Part shown: positions 10,008 through 22,764 of the stretch, piece by piece | Layout: each line of letters starts with the position of its first letter | Position numbering within the stretch: position 1 is the first letter of the stretch | Assembly: GCA_020137815.1 (NCBI GenBank) | Contig: CM035355.1 | Span: 8,183,673 to 8,247,672, forward strand | DNA length: 64,000 nt | Origin: Hormiphora californensis | Lineage: Eukaryota; Ctenophora; Tentaculata; Cydippida; Pleurobrachiidae | Direction of reading: 5' to 3' | Position numbers and translations under genes: made by a program | The notes under the pieces: generated by a model | Told to the model about the DNA's origin: nothing | Databases searched by the model: none | The model's input: the letters and a program-made list of their open reading frames with translations, nothing else

Positions 10008-13000
10008 ATTTCAAAGCCTCATCTTTTTGGGATTGGTCATCGTTTACTGACTACCTACATTGTTTGGTTACCATGGTCACCGTGGTAGCAGGTCTGACAT
10101 ACACATTCCTGGAGTGGCCCTCCTACATTGAAGCAATTGGAACACTGTCTCTATGTATTGAGGCGACTCTAGCTCTACCCCAACTTGTGAAGAACTATCA
10201 GACTCAGTCTACAGAGGGAATGAGGTAATATGGGCCGGGTATTATAAACCACAGCGGGTAAATAGACGTCCGCCCGCTATAAAATAGTAACATACATGTT
10301 CTAGATATGTCTTAGGACTTAGATTAGGTACTATACGTGTAGAACGGGGTAATTTGGTCTCACATGTACAATATATAACAATATATATAACAGGACTTAG
10401 ATTAGGTACTATACGTGTAGAACGGGGTAATTTGGTCTCAGTCTCAGATAAGAAGCGGGAGCTAGTGATAACGGTTGATTTCATTACCATGGGCCTTAGA
10501 TCACTGGCTACAGAACTACTATCATGTGATTTCAGAGTCACGTGATAACAGTGCCACTGCAGCTGCTGCAGCCTGAGCCTTCTCTTAGGGGAAACTCTAA
10601 CTGAATGGCATCCCATTAATGGGATGCCATCAACAGTAAAACTCTAACTGATAATGGACCACAGTGATGGTTCTTTCTCTGTATTCTCTCTGTAGGGTGT
10701 GTCTCACCAAATTGACACCTCGAGTTTGGAAATTTTGTACAGGTCCGTAGACCACCTAAACATTGGCCAATTTTGTTAATTTTGGTACCAAACTGTCAGA
10801 AAATGTCTGAACTACTGAATTACTAAATATCATGATAATTATGCATCACTGAGCTGAATTATGATGCAAAATATGCCAAAAAAAGCCTTTTTTGGCGTTG
10901 ACGTAACGACCGTAACGACCGTAACGCATTTTTGAACGATCATAGAATCGGTTGTAGTTATCGTACGAAGTTGAAACTGGTACTCAGCGGTAGCTGTGAC
11001 TGAGTACTTTCTCCTGTCTGAATTCTAAAGCCTTAGTCCAAAAAGTATGACCGTGGCTGCCTGAACATTCTGGAGATGTAACATTTGTAACGACCGTAAC
11101 AGCAACCGAAACGTAACGGTCGTTACAAATGTAACGACCGAAACGTTACGGTCGTTACATTTGTAACGACCGTAACGTTACGGTCGTTACAAAATACGGT
11201 CATTTTAGGTAACGACCGTAACATAACGGTGGTAAAACGTTACGGTCATTACAAATGTAACGACTGCCTACATAGGCAGTACATCTATGTACTTCCTACA
11301 GAGAGAATACAGAGAAAGAACTATAGGACATGCCCGGGCGTGGGCGCGCACACAGAGAGAATACAGAGAAAGAACCATAACTGTGGTCCATTATCAGTTA
11401 GAGTTTTACTGTTGATGGGATCCCATTAATGGGATGCCATTCAGTTAGAGTTTCCCCTTACTGCAGCGGGGGGTCTTCCTCCTATCACTAGTTTTTAGCT
11501 AGTAGGTGTGAGGAGTGATGCGCGTTAAAGTATGCGCGTTTTGACCTGGTATAAACATAAAGCTTATATTCACTTCCCTTTTGAAGCTTTGTCACCAGGG
11601 CCCACGACACGGAATTTTTCCGAGGTTAAACTTTATTCAGGCACGGGGTGCCACCCTGCCCCCCCCCCCCCGGTGTCGTGGGCCCTGGTCACAACTTGAG
11701 ACAATTGATGTGCAGGCAATGCCGTTCACCAATGTACAGTGTTACCATGGTGATGTTACAGTTTCCCTTGTTTCAGTGTTACCATGGTGATGTTACAGTT
11801 TCCCTTGTTTCAGTGTTACCATGGTGATGTTACAGTTTCCCTTGTTTCAGTGTTACCATGGTGATGTTACAGTTTCCCTTGTTTCAGTGTTACCATGCTG
11901 ATGTTACAGTTTCCCTTGTTTCAGTGTTACCATGGTGATGTTACAGTTTCCCTTGTTTCAGTGTTACCATGGTGATGTTACAGTTTCCCTTGTTTCAGTG
12001 TTACCATGGTGATGTTACAGTTTCCCTTGTTTCAGTGTTACCATGGTGATGTTACAGTTTCCCTTGTTTCAGTGTTACCATGGTGATGTTACAGTTTCCC
12101 TTGTTTCAGTGTTACCATGGTGATGTTACAGTTTCCCTTGTTTCAGGGTTACCATGGTGATGTTACAGTTTCCCTTGTTTCAGTGTTACCATGGTGATGT
12201 TACAGTTTCCCTTGTTTCAGTGTTACCATGGTGATGTTACAGTTTCCCTTGTTTCAGTATTACCATGGTGATGTTACATTTTCCCTTGTTTCAGTGTTAC
12301 CATGGTGATGTTACAGTTTCCCTTGTTTCAGTGTTACCATGGTGATGTTACAGTTTCCCTTGTTTCAGTGTTACCATGGTGATGTTACAGTTTCCCTTGT
12401 TTCAGTGTTACCATGGTGATGTTACAGTTTCCCTTGTTTCAGTGTTACCATGGTGATGTTACAGTTTTCCTTGTTTCAGTGTTACCATGGTGATGTTACA
12501 GTTTCCCTTGTTTCAGTGTTACCATGGTGATGTTACAGTTTCCCTTGTTTCAGTGTTACCATGCTGATGTTACAGTTTCCCTTGTTTCAGTGTTACCATG
12601 GTGATGTTACAGTTTCCCTTGTTTCAGTGTTACCATGGTGATGTTACAGTTTCCCTTGTTTCAGTGTTACCATGGTGATGTTACAGTTTCCCTTGTTTCA
12701 GTGTTACCATGGTGATGTTACAGTTTCCCTTGTTTCAGTATTACCATGGTGATGTTACATTTTCCCTTGTTTCAGTGTTACCATGGTGATGTTACAGTTT
12801 CCCTTGTTTCAGTGTTACCATGGTGATGTTACAGTTTCCCTTGTTTCAGTGTTACCATGGTGATGTTACAGTTTCCCTTGTTTCAGTGTTACCATGGTGA
12901 TGTTACAGTTTCCCTTGTTTCAGTGTTACCATGGTGATGTTATGGTTTCTGGGAGACTCTGGGAAAACTCTCTACTTCCTGCTACGACAGTCACCATTCC

Positions 13001-13092
13001 AGTTTCTTCTTTGCGGGTCGATCCAGATCATCATTGATATCATGATACTTTTCCAAGTTGTGAGATACGGGGACCCACACCGGGTGGATTAG
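10008..13092 (+). CDS. SLC66A2: SLC66A2 (PQ-loop protein PQLC1), last two exons
   Basis: Exon 10008-10224 encodes FWDWSSFTDYLHC ... IEAIGTLSLCIEATLALPQL and ends STEGM before GTAATA. Exon 12924-13092 encodes SVTMVMLWFLGDSGKTLYFL ... IIIDIMILFQ and then VVRYGDPHRVD-stop. The phase-1 join gives STEGMS, as in vertebrate SLC66A2. These exons cover the second PQ-loop half of this seven-helix membrane protein. Vertebrate SLC66A2 is an endomembrane transporter-like protein with unsettled substrate. The first PQ-loop half is not found between the BTB gene and 10008, so its exons must lie upstream of that gene, outside the window, or be lost. The intron holds two foldbacks and a 37-bp array of splice-acceptor copies. 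The last 12 codons and the stop are the first unit of the 35-bp satellite. Confidence 0.9.
10293..10445 (+). repeat. Direct duplication of about 79 bp in SLC66A2 intron
   Basis: The phrase GGACTTAGATTAGGTACTAT plus about 35 more bases, up to TTTGGTCTCA, occurs at about 10316 and again at about 10394. The copies are separated by an ATATATAACA-rich spacer. Both copies are non-coding. Confidence 0.85.
10586..11460. mobile_element. Foldback or TIR element in SLC66A2 intron
   Basis: The left arm (10586-10700) contains GGGGAAACTCTAACTGAATG and TTCTTTCTCTGTATTCTCTC. The right arm (11340-11460) is its inverse complement. Each arm carries its own palindrome CATCCCATTAATGGGATG. The interior (10900-11260) is made of TAACGACCGTAACG words in both orientations. 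No transposase is visible, so it is probably non-autonomous. Confidence 0.8.
11591..11692. mobile_element. Small foldback MITE with C-tract
   Basis: Terminal inverted repeats of 20 bp (left GTCACCAGGGCCCACGACAC, right inverse complement with one mismatch) enclose about 60 bases including a C-run. It is located just upstream of the 37-bp array. Confidence 0.85.
11738..12945 (+). repeat. 37-bp minisatellite of splice-acceptor copies
   Basis: About 33 units. Each reads TGTTACCATGGTGATGTTA followed by CAGTTTCCCTTGTTTCAG. The last unit is the real SLC66A2 acceptor (TTTCCCTTGTTTCAG, ending 12923) plus the first bases of the coding exon (TGTTACCATGGTGATGTTA). Every unit therefore duplicates a complete pyrimidine tract, AG and exon start. 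Few units carry substitutions (for example CATGCTG, TATTACC, TTACATTTT), and two blocks share the same variants, suggesting a larger-scale duplication inside the array. Confidence 0.97.
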
Positions 13093-16000
13093 TTGTGAGA
13101 TACGGGGACCCACACCGGGTGGATTAGTTGTGAGATACGGGGACCCACACCGGGTGGATTAGTTGTGAGATACGGGGACCCACACCGGCTGGATTAGTTG
13201 TGAGATACGGGGACCCACACCGGCTGGATTAGTTGTGAGATACGGGGATCCACACCGGGTGGATTAGTTGTGAGATACGGGGACCCACACCGGGTGGATT
13301 AGTTGTGAGATACGGGGACCCACACCGGCTGGATTAGTTGTGAGATACGGGGACCCACACCGGGTGGATTAGTTGTGAGATACGGGGACCCACACCGGGT
13401 GGATTAGTTGTGAGATACGGGGACCCACACCGGGTGGATTAGTTGTGAGATACGGGGACCCACACCGGGTGGATTAGTTGTGAGATACGGGGACCCACAC
13501 CGGCTGGATTAGTTGTGAGATACGGGGACCCACACCGGGTGGATTAGTTGTGAGATACGGGGACCCACACCGGGTGGATTAGTTGTGAGATACGGGGACC
13601 CACACCGGGTGGATTAGTTGTGAGATACGGGGACCCACACCGGCTGGATTAGTTGTGAGATACGGGGACCCACACCGGGTGGATTAGTTGTGAGATACGG
13701 GGACCCACACCGGGTGGATTAGTTGTGAGATACGGGGACCCACACCGGGTGGATTAGTTGTGAGATACGGGGACCCACACCGGGTGGATTAGTTGTGAGA
13801 TACGGGGACCCACACCGGGTGGATTAGTTGTGAGATACGGGGACCCACACCGGGTGGATTAGTTGTGAGATACGGGGACCCACACCGGGTGGATTAGTTG
13901 TGAGATACGGGGACCCACACCGGGTGGATTAGTTGTGAGATACGGGGACCCACACCGGCTGGATTAGTTGTGAGATACGGGGACCCACACCGGCTGGATT
14001 AGTTGTGAGATACGGGGACCCACACCGGCTGGATTAGTTGTGAGATACGGGGACCCACACCGGGTGGATTAGTTGTGAGATACGGGGACCCACACCGGGT
14101 GGATTAGTTGTGAGATACGGGGACCCACACCGGGTGGATTAGTTGTGAGATACGGGGACCCACACCGGGTGGATTAGTTGTGAGATACGGGGACCCACAC
14201 CGGGTGGATTAGTTGTGAGATACGGGGACCCACACCGGGTGGATTAGTTGTGAGATACGGGGACCCACACCGGGTGGATTAGTTGTGAGATACGGGGACC
14301 CACACCGGGTGGATTAGTTGTGAGATACGGGGACCCACACCGGGTGGATTAGTTGTGAGATACGGGGACCCACACCGGGTGGATTAGTTGTGAGATACGG
14401 GGACCCACACCGGGTGGATTAGTTGTGAGATACGGGGACCCACACCGGGTGGATTAGTTGTGAGATACGGGGACCCACACCGGGTGGATTAGTTGTGAGA
14501 TACGGGGACCCACACCGGGTGGATTAGTTGTGAGATACGGGGACCCACACCGGGTGGATTAGTTGTGAGATACGGGGACCCACACCGGGTGGATTAGTTG
14601 TGAGATACGGGGACCCACACCGGGTGGATTAGTTGTGAGATACGGGGACCCACACCGGGTGGATTAGTTGTGAGATACGGGGACCCACACCGGGTGGATT
14701 AGTTGTGAGATACGGGGACCCACACCGGGTGGATTAGTTGTGAGATACGGGGACCCACACCGGGTGGATTAGTTGTGAGATACGGGGACCCACACCGGGT
14801 GGATTAGTTGTGAGATACGGGGACCCACACCGGGTGGATTAGTTGTGAGATACGGGGACCCACACCGGGTGGATTAGTTGTGAGATACGGGGACCCACAC
14901 CGGGTGGATTAGTTGTGAGATACGGGGACCCACACCGGGTGGATTAGTTGTGAGATACGGGGACCCACACCGGGTGGATTAGTTGTGAGATACGGGGACC
15001 CACACCGGGTGGATTAGTTGTGAGATACGGGGACCCACACCGGGTGGATTAGTTGTGAGATACGGGGACCCACACCGGGTGGATTAGTTGTGAGATACGG
15101 GGACCCACACCGGGTGGATTAGTTGTGAGATACGGGGACCCACACCGGGTGGATTAGTTGTGAGATACGGGGACCCACACCGGGTGGATTAGTTGTGAGA
15201 TACGGGGACCCACACCGGGTGGATTAGTTGTGAGATACGGGGACCCACACCGGGTGGATTAGTTGTGAGATACGGGGACCCACACCGGGTGGATTAGTTG
15301 TGAGATACGGGGACCCACACCGGGTGGATTAGTTGTGAGATACGGGGACCCACACCGGGTGGATTAGTTGTGAGATACGGGGACCCACACCGGGTGGATT
15401 AGTTGTGAGATACGGGGACCCACACCGGGTGGATTAGTTGTGAGATACGGGGACCCACACCGGGTGGATTAGTTGTGAGATACGGGGACCCACACCGGGT
15501 GGATTAGTTGTGAGATACGGGGACCCACACCGGGTGGATTAGTTGTGAGATACGGGGACCCACACCGGGTGGATTAGTTGTGAGATACGGGGACCCACAC
15601 CGGGTGGATTAGTTGTGAGATACGGGGACCCACACCGGGTGGATTAGTTGTGAGATACGGGGACCCACACCGGGTGGATTAGTTGTGAGATACGGGGACC
15701 CACACCGGGTGGATTAGTTGTGAGATACGGGGACCCACACCGGGTGGATTAGTTGTGAGATACGGGGACCCACACCGGGTGGATTAGTTGTGAGATACGG
15801 GGACCCACACCGGGTGGATTAGTTGTGAGATACGGGGACCCACACCGGGTGGATTAGTTGTGAGATACGGGGACCCACACCGGGTGGATTAGTTGTGAGA
15901 TACGGGGACCCACACCGGGTGGATTAGTTGTGAGATACGGGGACCCACACCGGGTGGATTAGTTGTGAGATACGGGGACCCACACCGGGTGGATTAGTTG

Positions 16001-19000
16001 TGAGATACGGGGACCCACACCGGGTGGATTAGTTGTGAGATACGGGGACCCACACCGGGTGGATTAGTTGTGAGATACGGGGACCCACACCGGGTGGATT
16101 AGTTGTGAGATACGGGGACCCACACCGGGTGGATTAGTTGTGAGATACGGGGACCCACACCGGGTGGATTAGTTGTGAGATACGGGGACCCACACCGGGT
16201 GGATTAGTTGTGAGATACGGGGACCCACACCGGGTGGATTAGTTGTGAGATACGGGGACCCACACCGGGTGGATTAGTTGTGAGATACGGGGACCCACAC
16301 CGGGTGGATTAGTTGTGAGATACGGGGACCCACACCGGGTGGATTAGTTGTGAGATACGGGGACCCACACCGGGTGGATTAGTTGTGAGATACGGGGACC
16401 CACACCGGGTGGATTAGTTGTGAGATACGGGGACCCACACCGGGTGGATTAGTTGTGAGATACGGGGACCCACACCGGGTGGATTAGTTGTGAGATACGG
16501 GGACCCACACCGGGTGGATTAGTTGTGAGATACGGGGACCCACACCGGGTGGATTAGTTGTGAGATACGGGGACCCACACCGGGTGGATTAGTTGTGAGA
16601 TACGGGGACCCACACCGGGTGGATTAGTTGTGAGATACGGGGACCCACACCGGGTGGATTAGTTGTGAGATACGGGGACCCACACCGGGTGGATTAGTTG
16701 TGAGATACGGGGACCCACACCGGGTGGATTAGTTGTGAGATACGGGGACCCACACCGGGTGGATTAGTTGTGAGATACGGGGACCCACACCGGGTGGATT
16801 AGTTGTGAGATACGGGGACCCACACCGGGTGGATTAGTTGTGAGATACGGGGACCCACACCGGGTGGATTAGTTGTGAGATACGGGGACCCACACCGGGT
16901 GGATTAGTTGTGAGATACGGGGACCCACACCGGGTGGATTAGTTGTGAGATACGGGGACCCACACCGGGTGGATTAGTTGTGAGATACGGGGACCCACAC
17001 CGGGTGGATTAGTTGTGAGATACGGGGACCCACACCGGGTGGATTAGTTGTGAGATACGGGGACCCACACCGGGTGGATTAGTTGTGAGATACGGGGACC
17101 CACACCGGGTGGATTAGTTGTGAGATACGGGGACCCACACCGGGTGGATTAGTTGTGAGATACGGGGACCCACACCGGGTGGATTAGTTGTGAGATACGG
17201 GGACCCACACCGGGTGGATTAGTTGTGAGATACGGGGACCCACACCGGGTGGATTAGTTGTGAGATACGGGGACCCACACCGGGTGGATTAGTTGTGAGA
17301 TACGGGGACCCACACCGGGTGGATTAGTTGTGAGATACGGGGACCCACACCGGGTGGATTAGTTGTGAGATACGGGGACCCACACCGGGTGGATTAGTTG
17401 TGAGATACGGGGACCCACACCGGGTGGATTAGTTGTGAGATACGGGGACCCACACCGGGTGGATTAGTTGTGAGATACGGGGACCCACACCGGGTGGATT
17501 AGTTGTGAGATACGGGGACCCACACCGGGTGGATTAGTTGTGAGATACGGGGACCCACACCGGGTGGATTAGTTGTGAGATACGGGGACCCACACCGGGT
17601 GGATTAGTTGTGAGATACGGGGACCCACACCGGGTGGATTAGTTGTGAGATACGGGGACCCACACCGGGTGGATTAGTTGTGAGATACGGGGACCCACAC
17701 CGGGTGGATTAGTTGTGAGATACGGGGACCCACACCGGGTGGATTAGTTGTGAGATACGGGGACCCACACCGGGTGGATTAGTTGTGAGATACGGGGACC
17801 CACACCGGGTGGATTAGTTGTGAGATACGGGGACCCACACCGGGTGGATTAGTTGTGAGATACGGGGACCCACACCGGGTGGATTAGTTGTGAGATACGG
17901 GGACCCACACCGGGTGGATTAGTTGTGAGATACGGGGACCCACACCGGGTGGATTAGTTGTGAGATACGGGGACCCACACCGGGTGGATTAGTTGTGAGA
18001 TACGGGGACCCACACCGGGTGGATTAGTTGTGAGATACGGGGACCCACACCGGGTGGATTAGTTGTGAGATACGGGGACCCACACCGGGTGGATTAGTTG
18101 TGAGATACGGGGACCCACACCGGGTGGATTAGTTGTGAGATACGGGGACCCACACCGGGTGGATTAGTTGTGAGATACGGGGACCCACACCGGGTGGATT
18201 AGTTGTGAGATACGGGGACCCACACCGGGTGGATTAGTTGTGAGATACGGGGACCCACACCGGGTGGATTAGTTGTGAGATACGGGGACCCACACCGGGT
18301 GGATTAGTTGTGAGATACGGGGACCCACACCGGGTGGATTAGTTGTGAGATACGGGGACCCACACCGGGTGGATTAGTTGTGAGATACGGGGACCCACAC
18401 CGGGTGGATTAGTTGTGAGATACGGGGACCCACACCGGGTGGATTAGTTGTGAGATACGGGGACCCACACCGGGTGGATTAGTTGTGAGATACGGGGACC
18501 CACACCGGGTGGATTAGTTGTGAGATACGGGGACCCACACCGGGTGGATTAGTTGTGAGATACGGGGACCCACACCGGGTGGATTAGTTGTGAGATACGG
18601 GGACCCACACCGGGTGGATTAGTTGTGAGATACGGGGACCCACACCGGGTGGATTAGTTGTGAGATACGGGGACCCACACCGGGTGGATTAGTTTGTGAG
18701 ATACGGGGACCCACACCGGGTGGATTAGTTGTGAGATACGGGGACCCACACCGGGTGGATTAGTTGTGAGATACGGGGACCCACACCGGGTGGATTAGTT
18801 GTGAGATACGGGGACCCACACCGGGTGGATTAGTTGTGAGATACGGGGACCCACACCGGGTGGATTAGTTGTGAGATACGGGGACCCACACCGGGTGGAT
18901 TAGTTGTGAGATACGGGGACCCACACCGGGTGGATTAGTTGTGAGATACGGGGACCCACACCGGGTGGATTAGTTGTGAGATACGGGGACCCACACCGGG

Positions 19001-21879
19001 TGGATTAGTTGTGAGATACGGGGACCCACACCGGGTGGATTAGTTGTGAGATACGGGGACCCACACCGGGTGGATTAGTTGTGAGATACGGGGACCCACA
19101 CCGGGTGGATTAGTTGTGAGATACGGGGACCCACACCGGGTGGATTAGTTGTGAGATACGGGGACCCACACCGGGTGGATTAGTTGTGAGATACGGGGAC
19201 CCACACCGGGTGGATTAGTTGTGAGATACGGGGACCCACACCGGGTGGATTAGTTGTGAGATACGGGGACCCACACCGGGTGGATTAGTTGTGAGATACG
19301 GGGACCCACACCGGGTGGATTAGTTGTGAGATACGGGGACCCACACCGGGTGGATTAGTTGTGAGATACGGGGACCCACACCGGGTGGATTAGTTGTGAG
19401 ATACGGGGACCCACACCGGGTGGATTAGTTGTGAGATACGGGGACCCACACCGGGTGGATTAGTTGTGAGATACGGGGACCCACACCGGGTGGATTAGTT
19501 GTGAGATACGGGGACCCACACCGGGTGGATTAGTTGTGAGATACGGGGACCCACACCGGGTGGATTAGTTGTGAGATACGGGGACCCACACCGGGTGGAT
19601 TAGTTGTGAGATACGGGGACCCACACCGGGTGGATTAGTTGTGAGATACGGGGACCCACACCGGGTGGATTAGTTGTGAGATACGGGGACCCACACCGGG
19701 TGGATTAGTTGTGAGATACGGGGACCCACACCGGGTGGATTAGTTGTGAGATACGGGGACCCACACCGGGTGGATTAGTTGTGAGATACGGGGACCCACA
19801 CCGGGTGGATTAGTTGTGAGATACGGGGACCCACACCGGGTGGATTAGTTGTGAGATACGGGGACCCACACCGGGTGGATTAGTTGTGAGATACGGGGAC
19901 CCACACCGGGTGGATTAGTTGTGAGATACGGGGACCCACACCGGGTGGATTAGTTGTGAGATACGGGGACCCACACCGGGTGGATTAGTTGTGAGATACG
20001 GGGACCCACACCGGGTGGATTAGTTGTGAGATACGGGGACCCACACCGGGTGGATTAGTTGTGAGATACGGGGACCCACACCGGGTGGATTAGTTGTGAG
20101 ATACGGGGACCCACACCGGGTGGATTAGTTGTGAGATACGGGGACCCACACCGGGTGGATTAGTTGTGAGATACGGGGACCCACACCGGGTGGATTAGTT
20201 GTGAGATACGGGGACCCACACCGGGTGGATTAGTTGTGAGATACGGGGACCCACACCGGGTGGATTAGTTGTGAGATACGGGGACCCACACCGGGTGGAT
20301 TAGTTGTGAGATACGGGGACCCACACCGGGTGGATTAGTTGTGAGATACGGGGACCCACACCGGGTGGATTAGTTGTGAGATACGGGGACCCACACCGGG
20401 TGGATTAGTTGTGAGATACGGGGACCCACACCGGCTGGATTAGTTGTGAGATACGGGGACCCACACCGGGTGGATTAGTTGTGAGATACGGGGACCCACA
20501 CCGGGTGGATTAGTTGTGAGATACGGGGACCCACACCGGGTGGATTAGTTGTGAGATACGGGGACCCACACCGGGTGGATTAGTTGTGAGATACGGGGAC
20601 CCACACCGGGTGGATTAGTTGTGAGATACGGGGACCCACACCGGGTGGATTAGTTGTGAGATACGGGGACCCACACCGGGTGGATTAGTTGTGAGATACG
20701 GGGACCCACACCGGGTGGATTAGTTGTGAGATACGGGGACCCACACCGGGTGGATTAGTTGTGAGATACGGGGACCCACACCGGGTGGATTAGTTGTGAG
20801 ATACGGGGACCCACACCGGGTGGATTAGTTGTGAGATACGGGGACCCACACCGGGTGGATTAGTTGTGAGATACGGGGACCCACACCGGGTGGATTAGTT
20901 GTGAGATACGGGGACCCACACCGGGTGGATTAGTTGTGAGATACGGGGATCCACACCGGGTGGATTAGTTGTGAGATACGGGGACCCACACCGGGTGGAT
21001 TAGTTGTGAGATACGGGGATCCACACCGGGTGGATTAGTTGTGAGATACGGGGACCCACACCGAGTGGATTAGTTGTGAGATACGGGGACCCACACCGGG
21101 TGGATTAGTTGTGAGATACGGGGACCCACACCGGGTGGATTAGTTGTGAGATACGGGGACCCACACCGGGTGGATTAGTTGTGAGATACGGGGACCCACA
21201 CCGGGTGGATTAGTTGTGAGATACGGGGATCCACACCGGGTGGATTAGTTGTGAGATACGGGGACCCACACCGGCTGGATTAGTTGTGAGATACGGGGAC
21301 CCACACCGGGTGGATTAGTTGTGAGATATGGGGACCCACACCGGGTGGATTAGTTGTGAGATACGGGGACCCACACCGGGTGGATTAGTTGTGAGATATG
21401 GGGATCCACACCGGGTGGATTAGTTGTGAGATACGGGGACCCACACCGGGTGGATTAGTTGTGAGATACGGGGACCCACACCGGGTGGATTAGTTGTGAG
21501 ATACGGGGATCCACACCGGGTGGATTAGTTGTGAGATACGGGGACCCACACCGGGTGGATTAGTTGTGAGATACGGGGACCCACACCGAGTGGATTAGTT
21601 GTGAGATACGGGGACCCACACCGGGTGGATTAGTTGTGAGATACGGGGACCCACACCGGGTGGATTAGTTGTGAGATACGGGGACCCACACCGGGTGGAT
21701 TAGTTGTGAGATACGGGGACCCACACCGGGTGGATTAGTTGTGAGATACGGGGACCCACACCGGGTGGATTAGTTGTGAGATACGGGGATCCACACCGGG
21801 TGGATTAGTTGTGAGATACGGGGACCCACACCGGGTGGATTAGTTGTGAGATACGGGGACCCACACCGAGTGGATTAGT
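13056..21879 (+). repeat. 35-bp satellite, about 252 copies, rooted in a coding exon
   Basis: The unit runs from AGTTGTGAGATACGGGGACC to CACACCGGGTGGATT. The first unit is continuous with the SLC66A2 reading frame and supplies its last 12 codons and TAG. Periodicity is exact (every 420 bases the phase recurs) apart from one extra T near 18692. Variant units (CGGCTGG, GGGATCC, CCGAGTGG, GATATGG) cluster in the first 1 kb and last 1.5 kb. The central part is almost invariant. The unit length is not a multiple of 3, so no long ORF runs through it. It has no spacers and is not CRISPR. Confidence 0.99.
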
Positions 21880-22170
21880 GAACTGGTGGACTGTTGGATT
21901 AATAGTGTTGTTATGTTCTAATAACCCTCCTTTACATTTGTTAAGAGGGTCGAGCTAGGCAAGATTAGTAGACTGTAATTTGGAGCCTTCATCTTATGGC
22001 CGGTAAAGAGTGTGAGACATTATTATTATTATTATTTTGTCAAGCTAAAAGCTTGTTATTGGCTAAATGATATTATCGGTCCTCGCGGTAGTAGGGTGGT
22101 TACCATGGTAACCGTGTAGGGTGTATAATACCAAGGCTACCGAATGTAAGCTGCAGGAATTGACCGAACC
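21880..22170 (+). other. Unique sequence after the satellite, possible SLC66A2 3' UTR
   Basis: Non-coding, A+T-rich, with a short ATT microsatellite near 22020 and a single X-box-like GGTTACCATGGTAACC at about 22098-22113. It may belong to the 3' UTR if transcription reads through the satellite; AATAAA occurs at 22530. No other gene is seen. Confidence 0.45.
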
Positions 22171-22236
22171 AGGAAATACCGGTCCCTGATTGGCTGATAA
22201 CCTTTCACGTGACCTAAATAACGAGTTCTGATTGGT
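22171..22236 (+). promoter_or_regulatory. Dispersed CCAAT / E-box element, copy 1
   Basis: About 65 bp containing CCCTGATTGGCTGATAACC, TTTCACGTGACC and ACGAGTTCTGATTGGTTG. Two inverted CCAAT boxes (ATTGG) flank an E-box CACGTG. Three more copies occur in the window. Regulatory use is inference; it could be part of a MITE or SINE. Confidence 0.6.
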
Positions 22237-22685
22237 TGTTTACTTGTGTCGGTCGGTTCTTGGTACGCTGATGAAGTGAATGTTTGCATGTTAAAACTAA
22301 GCAGTTTGAATATTTTCTTTATTTGACAAATGTTATATTTATAGACGATAATTTAATTTTTCCTGGTGAGGTAACTTTATTTATTGTTTACTACACACTT
22401 TTTAAATCCCATCAGCTCTCCAACACTTCTGATACACTCAATATATTATTATATACATAATATTATTATCTTTGGTTGAGTAATTGAGATATTGGTTAAA
22501 TTATGTAAGGGTTACAACCATTACAACCAATAAAAATTGTACTGGAGGATAGCTGACACACGCACAAAGACTAGCAACAAAATACACTGTATATTAGTAA
22601 CATTGTTACACACCCAAATGTCTCCAAATGTCACTAAAATGCTCTTCAACCAGATTACACATCATTCACCCTACTGCACTCTATT
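22237..22685. other. Spacer between two copies of the dispersed element
   Basis: A+T-rich sequence with no recognisable gene. AATAAA is present at 22530. Confidence 0.5.
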
Positions 22686-22744
22686 CCTGGTCCCTGATTG
22701 GCTGATAACCAGTCACGTGACCTAAATAACGAGTTCTGATTGGT
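22686..22744 (+). promoter_or_regulatory. Dispersed CCAAT / E-box element, copy 2
   Basis: Contains CTGATTGGCTGATAACCAG, then GTCACGTGAC, then GAGTTCTGATTGG. The central ten bases are exactly the CLEAR/TFEB-type E-box. It lies about 20 bases beyond the stop codon of the SAXO-like gene on the other strand. Confidence 0.6.
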
Positions 22745-22764
22745 CGGTTCCGGACACGGAGAGA

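Noticed and set aside
13056-21879. CRISPR array (35-bp direct repeats)
   Set aside because: No spacers: units are directly contiguous. The context is an intron-bearing animal genome and the first unit is coding.
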